64,000 nt of DNA, from the NCBI GenBank assembly GCA_947497985.1, contig CANMIX010000011.1, positions 101,877 to 165,876 on the forward strand, written 5' to 3'. Both the position numbers and the translations under genes were made by a program. The notes below the pieces were generated by a model that was not told the origin of the DNA, searched no databases, and worked only from the letters and a program-made list of their open reading frames with translations. The number at the start of each line of letters is the position of its first letter. Within the stretch, counting starts at the first letter, position 1. Source of the DNA: an uncultured Paracoccaceae bacterium (GTDB taxonomy: Bacteria; Pseudomonadota; Alphaproteobacteria; Rhodobacterales; Rhodobacteraceae). Shown here piece after piece: positions 45,482-55,327 of the stretch.

Positions 45482-46138
45482 ATGCGGATAAAACCCTTTC
45501 TTGCTCCTTTGGCTCTGGCAGCCGCCTTTGCGCCCGCAATGACGGTCGCGCATCCCCATGTCTTTGTGGACCTGTCTCTGGCGCTCAGGATTGACGATCA
45601 AGGACAGCTTCAAGGGCTGGAAGTGACATGGGCTTATGATGACTTTTACTCCCTGATCATTTTCGAAGACCGCGCCTTGGACAATGATTTCGATGGCGAA
45701 TTGAACACGCAGGAATTGCAACAGCTTCAAGGTTTTGATCTGAACTGGAGTGAGGGATATGAGGGGGACACCTATGTGACCCGCTCCGAGATCCCGCTTG
45801 CCTTGGCCGCACCACAGCACATGGAAACGACAGTCAGCGCAGGGCGGATCACGTCGACCCATTTCCGCCCCCTCGCCGAGCCGCAAGATGTCGACGGTCT
45901 GACCATCCGGGTTTATGACCCCACCTATTATACCGCCTATACCGTTGGAACCCGCGTGTGGCTGCCATCGGCCTCCAAATGCGCCGCCAGCGTTCAGGAA
46001 CCCAACCTTGATCAAGCCTATACGCTGGTCGAGGAAAGCCTGTATTCGCTATCGACCGAGGAGGCTGAAGACGCCTTCCCCGAAATCGGTCAATCTTTTG
46101 CAGATACCATCAGGATCTCCTGTGCCCACGGATCATAG
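45482..46138 (+). CDS. DUF1007 family periplasmic protein
   Basis: A 218-aa exported protein: signal peptide to about AMTVAHP, then the DUF1007 core beginning HPHVFVDLSLALRI with LEVTWAYDDFYSLIIFED and DNDFDGELNTQELQQL (EF-hand-like acidic segment). DUF1007 proteins accompany NicO nickel/cobalt transporters and are thought to bind metal in the periplasm. The ATG at 45482 is preferred over a TTG two codons earlier. It overlaps the transporter gene by 17 bases. Confidence 0.85.
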   Translation: MRIKPFLAPLALAAAFAPAMTVAHPHVFVDLSLALRIDDQGQLQGLEVTWAYDDFYSLIIFEDRALDNDFDGELNTQELQQLQGFDLNWSEGYEGDTYVTRSEIPLALAAPQHMETTVSAGRITSTHFRPLAEPQDVDGLTIRVYDPTYYTAYTVGTRVWLPSASKCAASVQEPNLDQAYTLVEESLYSLSTEEAEDAFPEIGQSFADTIRISCAHGS

Positions 46139-47174
46139 CCCCAGCGCCCCGAACCTGCGCCCTCGCCGCATCTGGTTGAGCCTTGCCGCCATGTTTTGCG
46201 TATTCGTCGCGATCTGGCTTTGGGGATTTGGTGGCGCGGATGATTTGTCCCGCTGGGCGGCAAGAGGCCAGCAACAGGTGCAAAACGCGCTGGCCCAGGC
46301 CTTGCGCGCGCTCAAATCCAACCAACCCGGCGCGTTGACCACCCTGCTTGGTCTGTGTTTTGGCTACGGCTTCTTTCACGCCGCCGGACCCGGACATGGG
46401 AAACTGGTCATCGGCGGGTATGGGCTGGGCCAATCGGTGCCGATGATGCGGTTGATCGCCCTGGCCGTTGGGTCTTCGCTGGCGCAGGCGGGCACCGCGA
46501 TCCTTCTTGTGGTCGGCGGCCTCTCGCTGCTGGATTGGGGCCGGATCGAGCTGACCGGCCTGACCGAAGACATCCTTGCGCCGGTCTCATATGGGCTGAT
46601 CGCGCTGCTGGGCCTGTGGCTCGCACTGCGCGGCGGACGTAAACTGTGGCCCCGCAACCGGCAAAACAAACCGCATCACCACCACCCGCAGGTTGAGGTA
46701 AAACACCACAGTTTGGGACGCAGGCTGCGGCACAGTCTGGAACACAGTCACACAGACGGTCACATAGATGGGCAGACAAACAAACACCCCGCCCACCATC
46801 ACGACGACATCTGCCCCGATTGTGGCCATCGCCATGGACCAACGCTAGAAGAAGTCGCCAACACCAAAACTATGCGCGATGCATTGGCGATCATTGCGGC
46901 GGTCGCGATGCGCCCCTGCACCGGCGCCGTGTTCCTGCTGCTGTTGACCTGGCGGCTTGATCTGATGGTGGCTGGCGTCCTTGGCACGCTGGCCATGGGG
47001 CTTGGCACCGCATCGATCACGGTTGTTGTCGCCATTGCCTCTGTAACGTTCCGCCAAGGCACGCTGGCCCGGATCTCAGGTCCCAATGCCCGCCGTGTGG
47101 CTGCGCTGATGGAGCTCGTGGGCGGCGCGCTCATCCTGCTGCTCGCAAGCCAAATCGCTTTGCGCCTAATCTGA
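46122..47174 (+). CDS. NicO-type nickel/cobalt transporter
   Basis: A 350-aa membrane transporter. LCFGYGFFHAAGPGHGKLVIGGYGLG carries the conserved metal motif of NicO/RcnA, repeated in part in the C-terminal half (AVAMRPCTGAVFLLLLTWRLDL). Between them lies a cytosolic histidine-rich loop (about residues 180-240: HHHHPQ, HSHTDGH, HPAHHHDD, CPDCGHRHG) that binds metal. The start is GTG at 46122, inside the DUF1007 gene, with AGGA six bases upstream. Export or uptake of nickel or cobalt cannot be told apart; the DUF1007 pairing is seen in both. Confidence 0.85.
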   Translation: MPTDHSPSAPNLRPRRIWLSLAAMFCVFVAIWLWGFGGADDLSRWAARGQQQVQNALAQALRALKSNQPGALTTLLGLCFGYGFFHAAGPGHGKLVIGGYGLGQSVPMMRLIALAVGSSLAQAGTAILLVVGGLSLLDWGRIELTGLTEDILAPVSYGLIALLGLWLALRGGRKLWPRNRQNKPHHHHPQVEVKHHSLGRRLRHSLEHSHTDGHIDGQTNKHPAHHHDDICPDCGHRHGPTLEEVANTKTMRDALAIIAAVAMRPCTGAVFLLLLTWRLDLMVAGVLGTLAMGLGTASITVVVAIASVTFRQGTLARISGPNARRVAALMELVGGALILLLASQIALRLI

Positions 47175-47290
47175 TCGCTGACCTTTGCCCGGCATATCCA
47201 GCCGGACAAAACTGCACAGCCCTTTGTGCATCACGCAATGGCGCGCGGTTTCATCTTGAAGCGGCAAAACTCCGCTACTAAGCACTGTCT

Positions 47291-48667
47291 ATGACACATG
47301 CTGCCCCCCCTTCCCAGCCGATGAGCGTCACAGGCCATGTCCGCGCCATCGCGATCCTTGGCTTGCCCCTGATTGGCGGTCATGTCGCACAGATGGCAAT
47401 CGGGCTGACCGACACCGCGATGCTGGGCTGGTACAGCGCGTCAGCTCTGGCGGCGATCACGCTGGCAAGTTCGTTTTTCCATGTGATCTTCCTTTTTGGG
47501 TCCGGCTTTGCCTTTGCGGTGCTGCCCGTCGTCGCAAAAGCCATTGGCTCAGGTGACACGCGCATGGCACGCCGTGCCAACCGTATGGGGCTTTGGCTCA
47601 GCATGGCCTATGGCGCAGTCGCCATGCCCGCGTTTTTGTTCTCCGAGCCCCTTTTGCTCCGCCTTGGCCAAGACGCCGAGGTTGCCGCCAATGCCGGCTC
47701 CTATCTGCGGATTATGGGCTGGGGCATCTTCCCTGCGCTCGCCGTCATGGTATTGAAATCGACCCTCGCCGCCCAGGAACGCGCCAAGATTGTTCTGATC
47801 ATGACGCTCCTCGCGGCGGTGCTGAACGCCGTGATCAACTATGTGCTGATCTTTGGCAACTTGGGCTTCCCGGAAATGGGTCTCGCTGGGGCTGCAATTG
47901 CGTCGCTTGCGACGGTCACTGCAAGCGCGCTGATCCTGATCGCCTATTGCAACCGCATCCTGCCCGAGCAGGAATTGTTCCGAAACCTGCTGCGCCCGGA
48001 TTGGGATGCCTTTGTGAGGTTGTTCCGCTTGGGCATTCCCATTGCCTTTACCACGCTGGCCGAGGTCTCATTGTTTTCGGCGTCTGCCCTGATGATGGGC
48101 TGGACAACCCCCATCACCCTGGCCGCACATGGGATCGCGCTGAACCTTGGCGCGGTGGCATTTATGGTGCATCTGGGCCTGTCAAATGTGGCTACCATCC
48201 GTGTCGGAAATGCTATTGGACGTCAGGATCTGCCCCATCTTCTGCGAGGGGCCTGGGTCATCTGCACCCTGTCGCTGATCGTTGCCCTTTTGTCTGTCGC
48301 GATGTTCTTGCTGATGCCCCAGTGGCTAATCTCCCTCTTCATCAGCGCCGACGACCCCGACTATGCGTTGATCCTGAAAATCGGCGTCCAGCTTCTTGTT
48401 GTGGCGGCGATCTTCCAGCTGATGGATGGTTTGCAGGCCATCCACCTTGGCCTTTTGCGCGGACTGCAGGACACGAATGTCCCAATGATCATGGCAGTCA
48501 TTGGCTATTGGGGCGTAGGCATTCCCTGCAGCTATCTGCTTGGTTTTGTCTTTGGCTATGGTGGCGTCGGTATCTGGCTGGGGCTTGTTGCCGGGCTCAG
48601 CGTGGTGGCCGCTGGCCTGATCTGGCGTTTCTGGCGCTTTTCAATACAGCGCGACGACCTTTTTTAA
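47291..48667 (+). CDS. MATE family efflux transporter
   Basis: A 458-aa 12-helix multidrug/toxin antiporter of the NorM type. Two pseudo-repeats begin at LGLPLIGGHVAQMAIGLTDTAMLG and LGIPIAFTTLAEVSLFSASALMMG, typical of MATE bundles. Couples drug efflux to sodium or proton. Stands alone; substrate unknown. Confidence 0.93.
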   Translation: MTHAAPPSQPMSVTGHVRAIAILGLPLIGGHVAQMAIGLTDTAMLGWYSASALAAITLASSFFHVIFLFGSGFAFAVLPVVAKAIGSGDTRMARRANRMGLWLSMAYGAVAMPAFLFSEPLLLRLGQDAEVAANAGSYLRIMGWGIFPALAVMVLKSTLAAQERAKIVLIMTLLAAVLNAVINYVLIFGNLGFPEMGLAGAAIASLATVTASALILIAYCNRILPEQELFRNLLRPDWDAFVRLFRLGIPIAFTTLAEVSLFSASALMMGWTTPITLAAHGIALNLGAVAFMVHLGLSNVATIRVGNAIGRQDLPHLLRGAWVICTLSLIVALLSVAMFLLMPQWLISLFISADDPDYALILKIGVQLLVVAAIFQLMDGLQAIHLGLLRGLQDTNVPMIMAVIGYWGVGIPCSYLLGFVFGYGGVGIWLGLVAGLSVVAAGLIWRFWRFSIQRDDLF

Positions 48668-48788
48668 GGCCCGTTTTCGCGCCTCTTATCCACAGCTTCT
48701 AGCGTCCCCCTTTCGCACGGCCACAACTGCTGCCATAATGGACGCCAACAAACATCAAATCACATCCAGTTGAGAGCAGCCCCAACAC

Positions 48789-50747
48789 ATGGCAGACGAT
48801 CTTCTTTCTACGCCCCAAGCCGAAGTTTATGACGCATCCTCCATCGAAGTCCTCGAGGGATTGGAACCTGTGCGCCAACGACCCGGCATGTATATCGGCG
48901 GCACGGACGAACGCGCGCTGCACCATATGGTGGCTGAAATCCTCGACAACTCGATGGACGAAGCGGTGGCCGGCCACGCCAACCGGATCGAGGTCGAGCT
49001 GCACGCCGACTACTCCATCACCGTGCGTGACAATGGCCGCGGCATCCCCATTGACCCCCACCCCAAGTTCCCGGACAAATCCGCGCTTGAGGTGATCCTG
49101 TGTACGCTCCACGCCGGTGGTAAATTCTCGGGCAAGGCCTACCAGACTTCGGGTGGTCTGCACGGTGTGGGCTCCTCGGTTGTGAACGCGCTCTCCGACA
49201 TCATGGTGGTGCAAGTCGCCAAGAACAAAGAGCTTTATGAGCAGAAATTCTCCCGCGGCCTGCCCTTGGGCGGCGTGGAAAAGATCGGCGCAGCCCCCAA
49301 CCGGCGCGGCACGTCCGTGAACTTCCACGCGGATGAGATGATTTTTGGCTCCCACCGGTTCAAGCCCAAACGCCTGTTCACCCTGGTGCGCTCCAAGGCC
49401 TATCTGTTCTCGGGCGTTGAGATCCGCTGGAAATCTGCCATCGACGATGGCGAAACCCCAACCGAGGCCACATTCCACTTCCCCGGCGGCCTGCGCGATT
49501 ACCTGTCCGAGGTTCTGGGCAAGACCACCACCTATTCCGACGCCCCCTTTGGCGGCAAGGTGGAGTTCGCCGATAAATTTGGCGAACCCGGCTATGTGGA
49601 ATGGGCAATCAACTGGACGCCGTCCCGCGACGGTTTCACCCAGTCCTACTGTAACACCGTCCCCACCCCCGAAGGCGGCACCCATGTCACCGGTTTTTGG
49701 GCCGCGATCCTCAAAGGCATCAAAGCCTACGGTGAGCTGGTCAACAACAAGAAGGCCGCGCAAATCACCCGCGACGACCTGATGGCGGGCGGCTGCGCGC
49801 TGGTCTCCTGTTTCATCGCCGACCCCGCATTTGTGGGCCAGACCAAGGACCGCCTGTCGACGGAAACCGCCGCCAAAATGGTGGAACAATCGGTGCGCGA
49901 CCACTTTGACAATTGGCTGGCCGCCGACACCAAATCCGCCGGTGCCATCCTCGACTTCCTGGTGCTACGCGCCGAAGAACGTCTGCGCCGCAAACAGGAA
50001 AAAGAGACCCAGCGGAAGTCCGCAACCAAGAAGCTGCGCCTGCCGGGCAAGCTGACCGATTGTACCGCCAAAAACCGCGCGGGCACTGAATTGTTCATCG
50101 TGGAGGGCGACTCGGCCGGTGGATCCGGCAAAGGCGCGCGCAACCGCGAAAATCAGGCGCTCTTGCCGCTCAAGGGTAAGATCCTCAACGTGCTCGGCGC
50201 GGCCTCCTCGAAACTGGGGTCAAACGCCGAAATCCGCGACCTGTGTGAAGCGCTTGGTGCCGGTCTGGGGACCAAATTCAACCTTGATGACCTGCGCTAT
50301 GACAAGATCATCATCATGACCGATGCGGACGTCGACGGCGCCCATATCGCGTCGCTCCTGATGACCTTCTTCTTCACCCAAATGCGCCCGCTGATCGACG
50401 GCGGCCACCTGTATCTCGCCTGCCCGCCCCTGTTCCGCCTGACCCAAGGCGCCAAACGGGTCTACTGTCTGGACGAGGCAGAGCGCGACGCGTGGCTGGA
50501 AAAAGGACTGGGGGGCAAAGGCAAAATCGACGTCTCCCGCTTTAAGGGCTTGGGTGAAATGGACGCCAAAGACCTGAAAGAAACCACAATGGACCCCAAA
50601 ACCCGGAAATTAATCCGGGTGACAATTGACGAGGACGAACCGGGAGAGACCGGCGACCTCGTCGAACGTCTCATGGGCAAAAAACCTGAGCTCCGTTTTC
50701 AATATATTCAGGAGAACGCCAAGTTCGTGGAGGAGCTGGATGTTTGA
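48789..50747 (+). CDS. parE: DNA topoisomerase IV subunit B
   Basis: A 652-aa ATPase subunit that decatenates chromosomes with ParC. GHKL ATPase motifs EILDNSMDEA, DNGRGIPIDPHP and GGLHGVGSSVVNALS lie in the first 130 residues; the Toprim region has ELFIVEGDSAGGSGKGARNRENQALLPLKGKILNV and DADVDGAHI. Length and the linker variant fit ParE rather than the ~800-aa GyrB. Only one ATPase gene is present; parC is elsewhere. Stop overlaps the next start by one base. Confidence 0.97.
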   Translation: MADDLLSTPQAEVYDASSIEVLEGLEPVRQRPGMYIGGTDERALHHMVAEILDNSMDEAVAGHANRIEVELHADYSITVRDNGRGIPIDPHPKFPDKSALEVILCTLHAGGKFSGKAYQTSGGLHGVGSSVVNALSDIMVVQVAKNKELYEQKFSRGLPLGGVEKIGAAPNRRGTSVNFHADEMIFGSHRFKPKRLFTLVRSKAYLFSGVEIRWKSAIDDGETPTEATFHFPGGLRDYLSEVLGKTTTYSDAPFGGKVEFADKFGEPGYVEWAINWTPSRDGFTQSYCNTVPTPEGGTHVTGFWAAILKGIKAYGELVNNKKAAQITRDDLMAGGCALVSCFIADPAFVGQTKDRLSTETAAKMVEQSVRDHFDNWLAADTKSAGAILDFLVLRAEERLRRKQEKETQRKSATKKLRLPGKLTDCTAKNRAGTELFIVEGDSAGGSGKGARNRENQALLPLKGKILNVLGAASSKLGSNAEIRDLCEALGAGLGTKFNLDDLRYDKIIIMTDADVDGAHIASLLMTFFFTQMRPLIDGGHLYLACPPLFRLTQGAKRVYCLDEAERDAWLEKGLGGKGKIDVSRFKGLGEMDAKDLKETTMDPKTRKLIRVTIDEDEPGETGDLVERLMGKKPELRFQYIQENAKFVEELDV

Positions 50748-51634
50748 TGTCTGGGAATTGTTGGCTGTGCGATAAGCCCGCTGAATTGTGCCAAAGTCAT
50801 ATTATCCCAAAGTTTGTATTCCGTTGGCTTATTGATACAGGCGGCTCACCTTACCTGAGGTCCGGATCGAACCCCAACAAACGGCTACAAGATGGAGATA
50901 AACACTACCTCTACTGCAAAAATTGTGAGGATCGTTTGTCGCGTTGGGAAAATGACTTCAGTCGTAAAATCTTCTCACGAGCCACAAAACGAGAAGATCT
51001 CAGAGGCCCATACAGCCATACATTATCGCGTTTTGCCGCATCTTTAGCATTTCGGACTCTCCAGTCACAAAAAATTCGTGGAATCTACGAAAAGTACGAC
51101 GATAATTCTCGAAAATTAGTGATCAAAGCCGAGAAACAATGGAAGTCGTTCCTTCTGGGAGACAAAAAACATCCAGATGATAACAAGCTGTTTATGATAT
51201 ATCTTGGCTACTTTGATAACTTTGATGCCGAGGATCTGCCCCCCAATTGGAACAGCTGGGTTCATCGCTCTGTAGAACGTGACGTGATATACTCTGAGAC
51301 TGGACAATTCATTGCTACATTCTCCAAACTTGGCCCGCTAATTTTCATAGGAAAAATATTTGATAAGAAACAGATTTTAGGAGAAGACTACCTTCGATGC
51401 GGAGATGGGTATTTTGATAGTCCGATAGGTAAATTATCGCAGGCGATGTTTAATTTTTTCATTGACCGGGCGGCCAACGTTGCGAAAGTCTCTGATAGTA
51501 TCTCGCCAAAGCAACGTCAAAAAATAATCCGAGAAGTAGAGGCAAAACCCGGACACTTTCTAAATTCGGAGCAAGCCAAGGTCATGCTGGATGATCTGCG
51601 CCAGTTTGGAACCGGTTCAAGGAACAAGCCCTAA
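50747..51634 (+). CDS. AT-rich zinc-ribbon/HNH-like protein of unknown function
   Basis: A 295-aa protein unlike its neighbours: positions 51061-51120 are 35% G+C against 57% in parE at 49861-49920. Cysteine pairs CWLC (5-8) and CKNC (57-60), with SHIIPKF (17-23) between, look like the treble-clef zinc site of HNH-type nucleases or a related ribbon; the rest is helical and basic (RATKREDLRG, KQRQKIIREVEAKPG). ATG overlaps the parE stop (TGATG), with GGAGGAGC about 10 bases upstream. No partner genes or mobile element ends are seen. Possibly a horizontally acquired defence or nuclease gene; this is speculation. Confidence 0.7.
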   Translation: MSGNCWLCDKPAELCQSHIIPKFVFRWLIDTGGSPYLRSGSNPNKRLQDGDKHYLYCKNCEDRLSRWENDFSRKIFSRATKREDLRGPYSHTLSRFAASLAFRTLQSQKIRGIYEKYDDNSRKLVIKAEKQWKSFLLGDKKHPDDNKLFMIYLGYFDNFDAEDLPPNWNSWVHRSVERDVIYSETGQFIATFSKLGPLIFIGKIFDKKQILGEDYLRCGDGYFDSPIGKLSQAMFNFFIDRAANVAKVSDSISPKQRQKIIREVEAKPGHFLNSEQAKVMLDDLRQFGTGSRNKP

Positions 51635-51929
51635 CCTATACTGCGCCTGCGCGTTACCGGGAAGAGTGAGCGACGTTTCAGAAATGCCCCGGGAGATCAT
51701 TTCAGGCCTGAACCGGTGTCGACCCAGACGCATTTTCCTGTGCACATCACACTACAAAAGGCCCTCGCCTGACCTTGGCGAGATGCGACTGCGCCTTCGT
51801 CGTGCTGGAAGCACGCGTCCGGCGTGTCGGGAAGGTCAGGCGCGGGCCGTGCGGCTACCGCGACACGCCCCCAAAGGAGCCACTTTACCAATCAGTCAGG
51901 TTGCAAAGGGTTCCACTCGTTCTCCCCCC
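51635..51929. other. Gene-poor stretch between the AT-rich gene and glpK
   Basis: No convincing gene. A small inverted repeat CTCGCC/GGCGAG lies at 51764-51782; on the minus strand it is followed by GGCCTTTTG and could be a distal terminator for glpK, about 150 bases past the glpK stop. Several short ORFs on both strands show no protein-like pattern. Confidence 0.5.
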
Positions 51930-53429
51930 TCAAAACGCCAACGTGCTCTCCACCGCGCGTTTCCAGGCTGTATATTTGGTCTCTCGGACCTTGGCGGCCA
52001 TTTCGGGGCGGAAGTTGCGGTCCAGTGCCCAGCCCTTGGCGAACTCTTCCTGATCGGGCAGCGCGCCCATTTTCATGCCCGCCAGCCACGCCACACCCAG
52101 CGCCGTGGTCTCCAGCACTTTGGGGCGGTCCACCGGCGCATCTGTGATATCGGCCAGAAATTGCATCGTCCAATCCGACGCGCTCATCCCGCCGTCGACC
52201 CGCAGCACGGCCTCTCTGGCGCTGATGCCGCCCGTCTGTCCCCAATCGGCGCGCATGGCGTCGATCAGATCGCGGGTCTGGTAGCCGACGCTTTCCAGCG
52301 CCGCTTGGGCCAGTTCATTGGGGCCAGAATTACGAGTCAGTCCATAGATGGCACCCCGGCAATCCGGGTTCCAATAGGGCGCGCCAAGGCCCGTGAACGC
52401 TGGCACCATCACCACCGACTGCATCGCATCGGCCGCATCCGCCAGCCCTTGTGTTTCAGAGGCTTCGCGGATGATCTTCAACCCATCGCGCAGCCATTGC
52501 ACCACCGCACCCGCGATAAAGATTGACCCCTCCAGCGCATAGGTCGGCTTTCCATTCAGCTGATAGGCAATGGTGGTCAGCAGACGATTGGTGGATTTCA
52601 CCGGCACATCGCCCGTGTTCAACAGCGCGAAACAGCCCGTCCCATAGGTGGATTTCAACATCCCCGGCTGGAAACAGGCCTGCCCCACAGTTGCCGCCTG
52701 CTGGTCGCCTGCCACCCCACGGATCGGCAGCGCGCGGCCAAAGAGGTCGGCGCGACAATCGCCGAACTCATCCGCGCTGTCCTTGACCTCGGGCAGCATG
52801 TTCATCGGGATATCCAGTAGATCACAGATCGTCTGGCTCCACCGCCCTTTGCGAATGTCATAGAGCATGGTGCGCGCCGCATTGGTGGCATCGGTCACAT
52901 GTCGTTGGCCGCCGGTCATCTTCCAGATTAGGAAGCTGTCGATGGTGCCGAATAACAATTCACCCCGCTGGGCCCGGTCGCGCGAACCCTCCACATGGTC
53001 CAGGATCCACTTTAATTTCGTTGCCGAGAAATAGGGATCGATCAGCAAGCCGGTGCGGTCCGAAAACATATCGGAATAACCGGCCTCTTGCAGAGAGCGG
53101 CAAAAGTCAGCCGTGCGCCGATCCTGCCAAACAATTGCGTTATAAATCGGCTTACCGGTATCGACGTCCCAGACCACCGTCGTCTCTCGCTGGTTGGTGA
53201 TCCCAATCGACACAATATCCGTCACATCCACACCTGCGCGTTCAATCGCCGCGCGGCAGGTGCCTGCGGTCGTCGCCCATAGATCATCCGGATTGTGTTC
53301 AACCCAGCCTGACTGCGGGAAAATCTGCGGGAATTCTTCCTGGGCAGTGGCCACCGGCGTCAGGCTTTGGTTAAACACAATGGCTCGGGTGGATGTGGTG
53401 CCCTGATCAATGGCTAGAACATGTGTCAT
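51930..53429 (-). CDS. glpK: Glycerol kinase
   Basis: A 499-aa FGGY-family kinase phosphorylating glycerol to sn-glycerol-3-phosphate. [14 protein letters not shown] (phosphate 1), [24 protein letters not shown] and [15 protein letters not shown] (ATP site) match the family at full length. It follows glpD by 43 bases on the same strand, so the two form an operon under the divergent glpR. No glycerol facilitator gene is in the window. Confidence 0.97.
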   Translation of the reverse strand: MTHVLAIDQGTTSTRAIVFNQSLTPVATAQEEFPQIFPQSGWVEHNPDDLWATTAGTCRAAIERAGVDVTDIVSIGITNQRETTVVWDVDTGKPIYNAIVWQDRRTADFCRSLQEAGYSDMFSDRTGLLIDPYFSATKLKWILDHVEGSRDRAQRGELLFGTIDSFLIWKMTGGQRHVTDATNAARTMLYDIRKGRWSQTICDLLDIPMNMLPEVKDSADEFGDCRADLFGRALPIRGVAGDQQAATVGQACFQPGMLKSTYGTGCFALLNTGDVPVKSTNRLLTTIAYQLNGKPTYALEGSIFIAGAVVQWLRDGLKIIREASETQGLADAADAMQSVVMVPAFTGLGAPYWNPDCRGAIYGLTRNSGPNELAQAALESVGYQTRDLIDAMRADWGQTGGISAREAVLRVDGGMSASDWTMQFLADITDAPVDRPKVLETTALGVAWLAGMKMGALPDQEEFAKGWALDRNFRPEMAAKVRETKYTAWKRAVESTLAF

Positions 53430-53472
53430 CGGCTTCCCTCTTTTTACGGTTCACGCAAACGCGGCGTGTGGC

Positions 53473-55059
53473 TTATTTGGCGGCGGCTGTGACCGCTGCG
53501 GCGCGACGTGCAGACATCCACTGATCCAACAGCGCAATCTGTTCCTCGTTCATACGCAGGCCCAGTTTGCTGCGCCGCCAGACCACATCCGCTGCGGTGC
53601 GCGCGTATTCCTTGTCCATCAACCAGCAGACCTCACGCGCACTTAAAGTGGCACCGAAATCCTTGCCCAGATCGTCCTGCGTGGTGACGCCAGCCAACAG
53701 TTCTGCCACTTCGGTTCCATAGGCCCGCACCAGCCGCAATGCCCAACGTTGCGTCAAAAACGGCAGACGCTTGCGCAGATCCGCAACCAGCAACGGCACA
53801 CCATCAACCGGGAAATTTCCACCTGGCAGTGCGACGCCCGCCGTCCAGGGCGCGCCCACCTGTGGAAAGACCTCTGCAACCTTTTCCAGCGCGCTTTCGG
53901 CCAAACGGCGATAGGTGGTGATCTTACCACCAAAAACATTCAACGCTGGCGCGCCGCAGGATCGGTCCAGCTGTAAGACATAGTCCCGCGTCGCCGCCGT
54001 CGCACTGCTCGCCCCATCGTCATACAAGGGTCGCACACCGGAGTAGCTCCACACCACATCATCCGTCGAGATCGGATTGGCCAGATACTGGTTGACGAAC
54101 TGGATCAGGTAATCGCGTTCTTCATCCGAACATTCAGGTTTGGTGTCAGGATCGGCGTGATCGGCGTCGGTGGTGCCGATCAGGGTAAAATCCGTCTCAT
54201 ATGGAATGGCAAAGATAATACGCCCGTCGGTACCTTGCAGGAAGTAACATTTATCATGATCAAACAGACGTTTGGTGATGATATGTGAGCCCCGCACCAG
54301 ACGCACGCCGCTGGTGACATTGCTGCGCAAAGTACCGCGCAAGACGTCACCGACCCAGGGTCCGGCTGCGTTGATCACCATGCCCGCCGTCACGGTCTGC
54401 TCTTTGCCGCTGGCCATATCGCGCAAGGTGACGTGCCAAACACCATCCACAACATCCGTAGAGGTGACTTTATGCCCGGCCATGATCTTGGCACCGCGCG
54501 CTTCGGCGTCCCGGGCATTCAGCACCACCAGACGGGAATCTTCGATCCAGCAGTCGGAATATTCATAGGCCTTGGCGAATTTTGATGTGAGCCCCCGCCC
54601 CTCAACACTGGTTTTCAGATCCAGTTTGGAGGTCCCCGGCAGGATCTCGCGCCCGCCCAGGTTATCATACAAGAACAGGCCCAAGCGGATCAGCCACGCA
54701 GGTCGCCGCCCCTTCATCCAGGGCATCATCCGGCTCAACAGTTTTGAGGTCGGCGTGGTGGCGTCAAACCGCATGCTCTTGTGATAGGGCAGCACAAACC
54801 GCATCGGCCAGGCGATATGAGGCATTGCCCGTAACAGGGTTTCCCGCTCGATCAAGGCTTCGCGCACTAGGCGAAATTCGAAATACTCAAGATAGCGCAG
54901 ACCACCGTGGAACAGTTTGGTCGAAGACGCCGAGGTCGCCGATCCAACATCGTTCATCTCGGCCAAAGCGACGTTCAACCCTCGTCCCGCCGCGTCCCGC
55001 GCAATGCCACAGCCATTGATGCCGCCACCGATAACAAGCAGGTCAAAATTCGTGTCCAT
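53473..55059 (-). CDS. glpD: Glycerol-3-phosphate dehydrogenase (FAD, aerobic)
   Basis: A 528-aa membrane-associated flavoprotein oxidising glycerol-3-phosphate to dihydroxyacetone phosphate. LLVIGGGINGCGIARDAAGRGLNVALAE is the FAD Rossmann motif; ATSASSTKLFHGGLRYLEYFEFRLV and VVWSYSGVRPLYDDG are family blocks. GGAGGATGAG just before the ATG at 55059 fixes the start. First gene of the glpD-glpK operon. Confidence 0.97.
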   Translation of the reverse strand: MDTNFDLLVIGGGINGCGIARDAAGRGLNVALAEMNDVGSATSASSTKLFHGGLRYLEYFEFRLVREALIERETLLRAMPHIAWPMRFVLPYHKSMRFDATTPTSKLLSRMMPWMKGRRPAWLIRLGLFLYDNLGGREILPGTSKLDLKTSVEGRGLTSKFAKAYEYSDCWIEDSRLVVLNARDAEARGAKIMAGHKVTSTDVVDGVWHVTLRDMASGKEQTVTAGMVINAAGPWVGDVLRGTLRSNVTSGVRLVRGSHIITKRLFDHDKCYFLQGTDGRIIFAIPYETDFTLIGTTDADHADPDTKPECSDEERDYLIQFVNQYLANPISTDDVVWSYSGVRPLYDDGASSATAATRDYVLQLDRSCGAPALNVFGGKITTYRRLAESALEKVAEVFPQVGAPWTAGVALPGGNFPVDGVPLLVADLRKRLPFLTQRWALRLVRAYGTEVAELLAGVTTQDDLGKDFGATLSAREVCWLMDKEYARTAADVVWRRSKLGLRMNEEQIALLDQWMSARRAAAVTAAAK

Positions 55060-55134
55060 CTCATCCTCCGCGATCCACCACATTCGGCACGCGCGCCATA
55101 AATGACAAGAAAAGACCACAAAAGGAAGATCTAA

Positions 55135-55155
55135 ATGTTCGCTTTCGCGCGAATG
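55135..55155. promoter_or_regulatory. Candidate GlpR operator between glpD and glpR
   Basis: TTCGC (55138-55142) and GCGAA (55149-55153) are inverted repeats separated by six bases, with a further TTCGCGCGAA palindrome at 55144-55153; ATGTTCGC resembles the half site known for E. coli GlpR. It lies about 80 bases upstream of glpD in the divergent interval. Confidence 0.4.
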
Positions 55156-55327
55156 CGTTCAACTCATTGGAAATGATAAAAAACGACCGCGAAAAATTAC
55201 CCCAAAACACGTGAATTTCTGCCGATCTTGCTCCGACTCACCCATTTACGAACAGGAAAATTTGCGTTCACGCGCGGTTTTGCGCTATGCCACCCGGATA
55301 TCACCCGACACACAAAGGCTCCGCCGT

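Noticed and set aside
48699..49904. 401-codon minus-strand frame across the 5' half of parE
   Set aside because: Shadow of parE; no start signal and no protein-like motif.
51697..51891. Short minus-strand frame with several cysteines next to glpK
   Set aside because: No ribosome binding site and no family pattern; the cysteines come from GCA-rich DNA in another frame.
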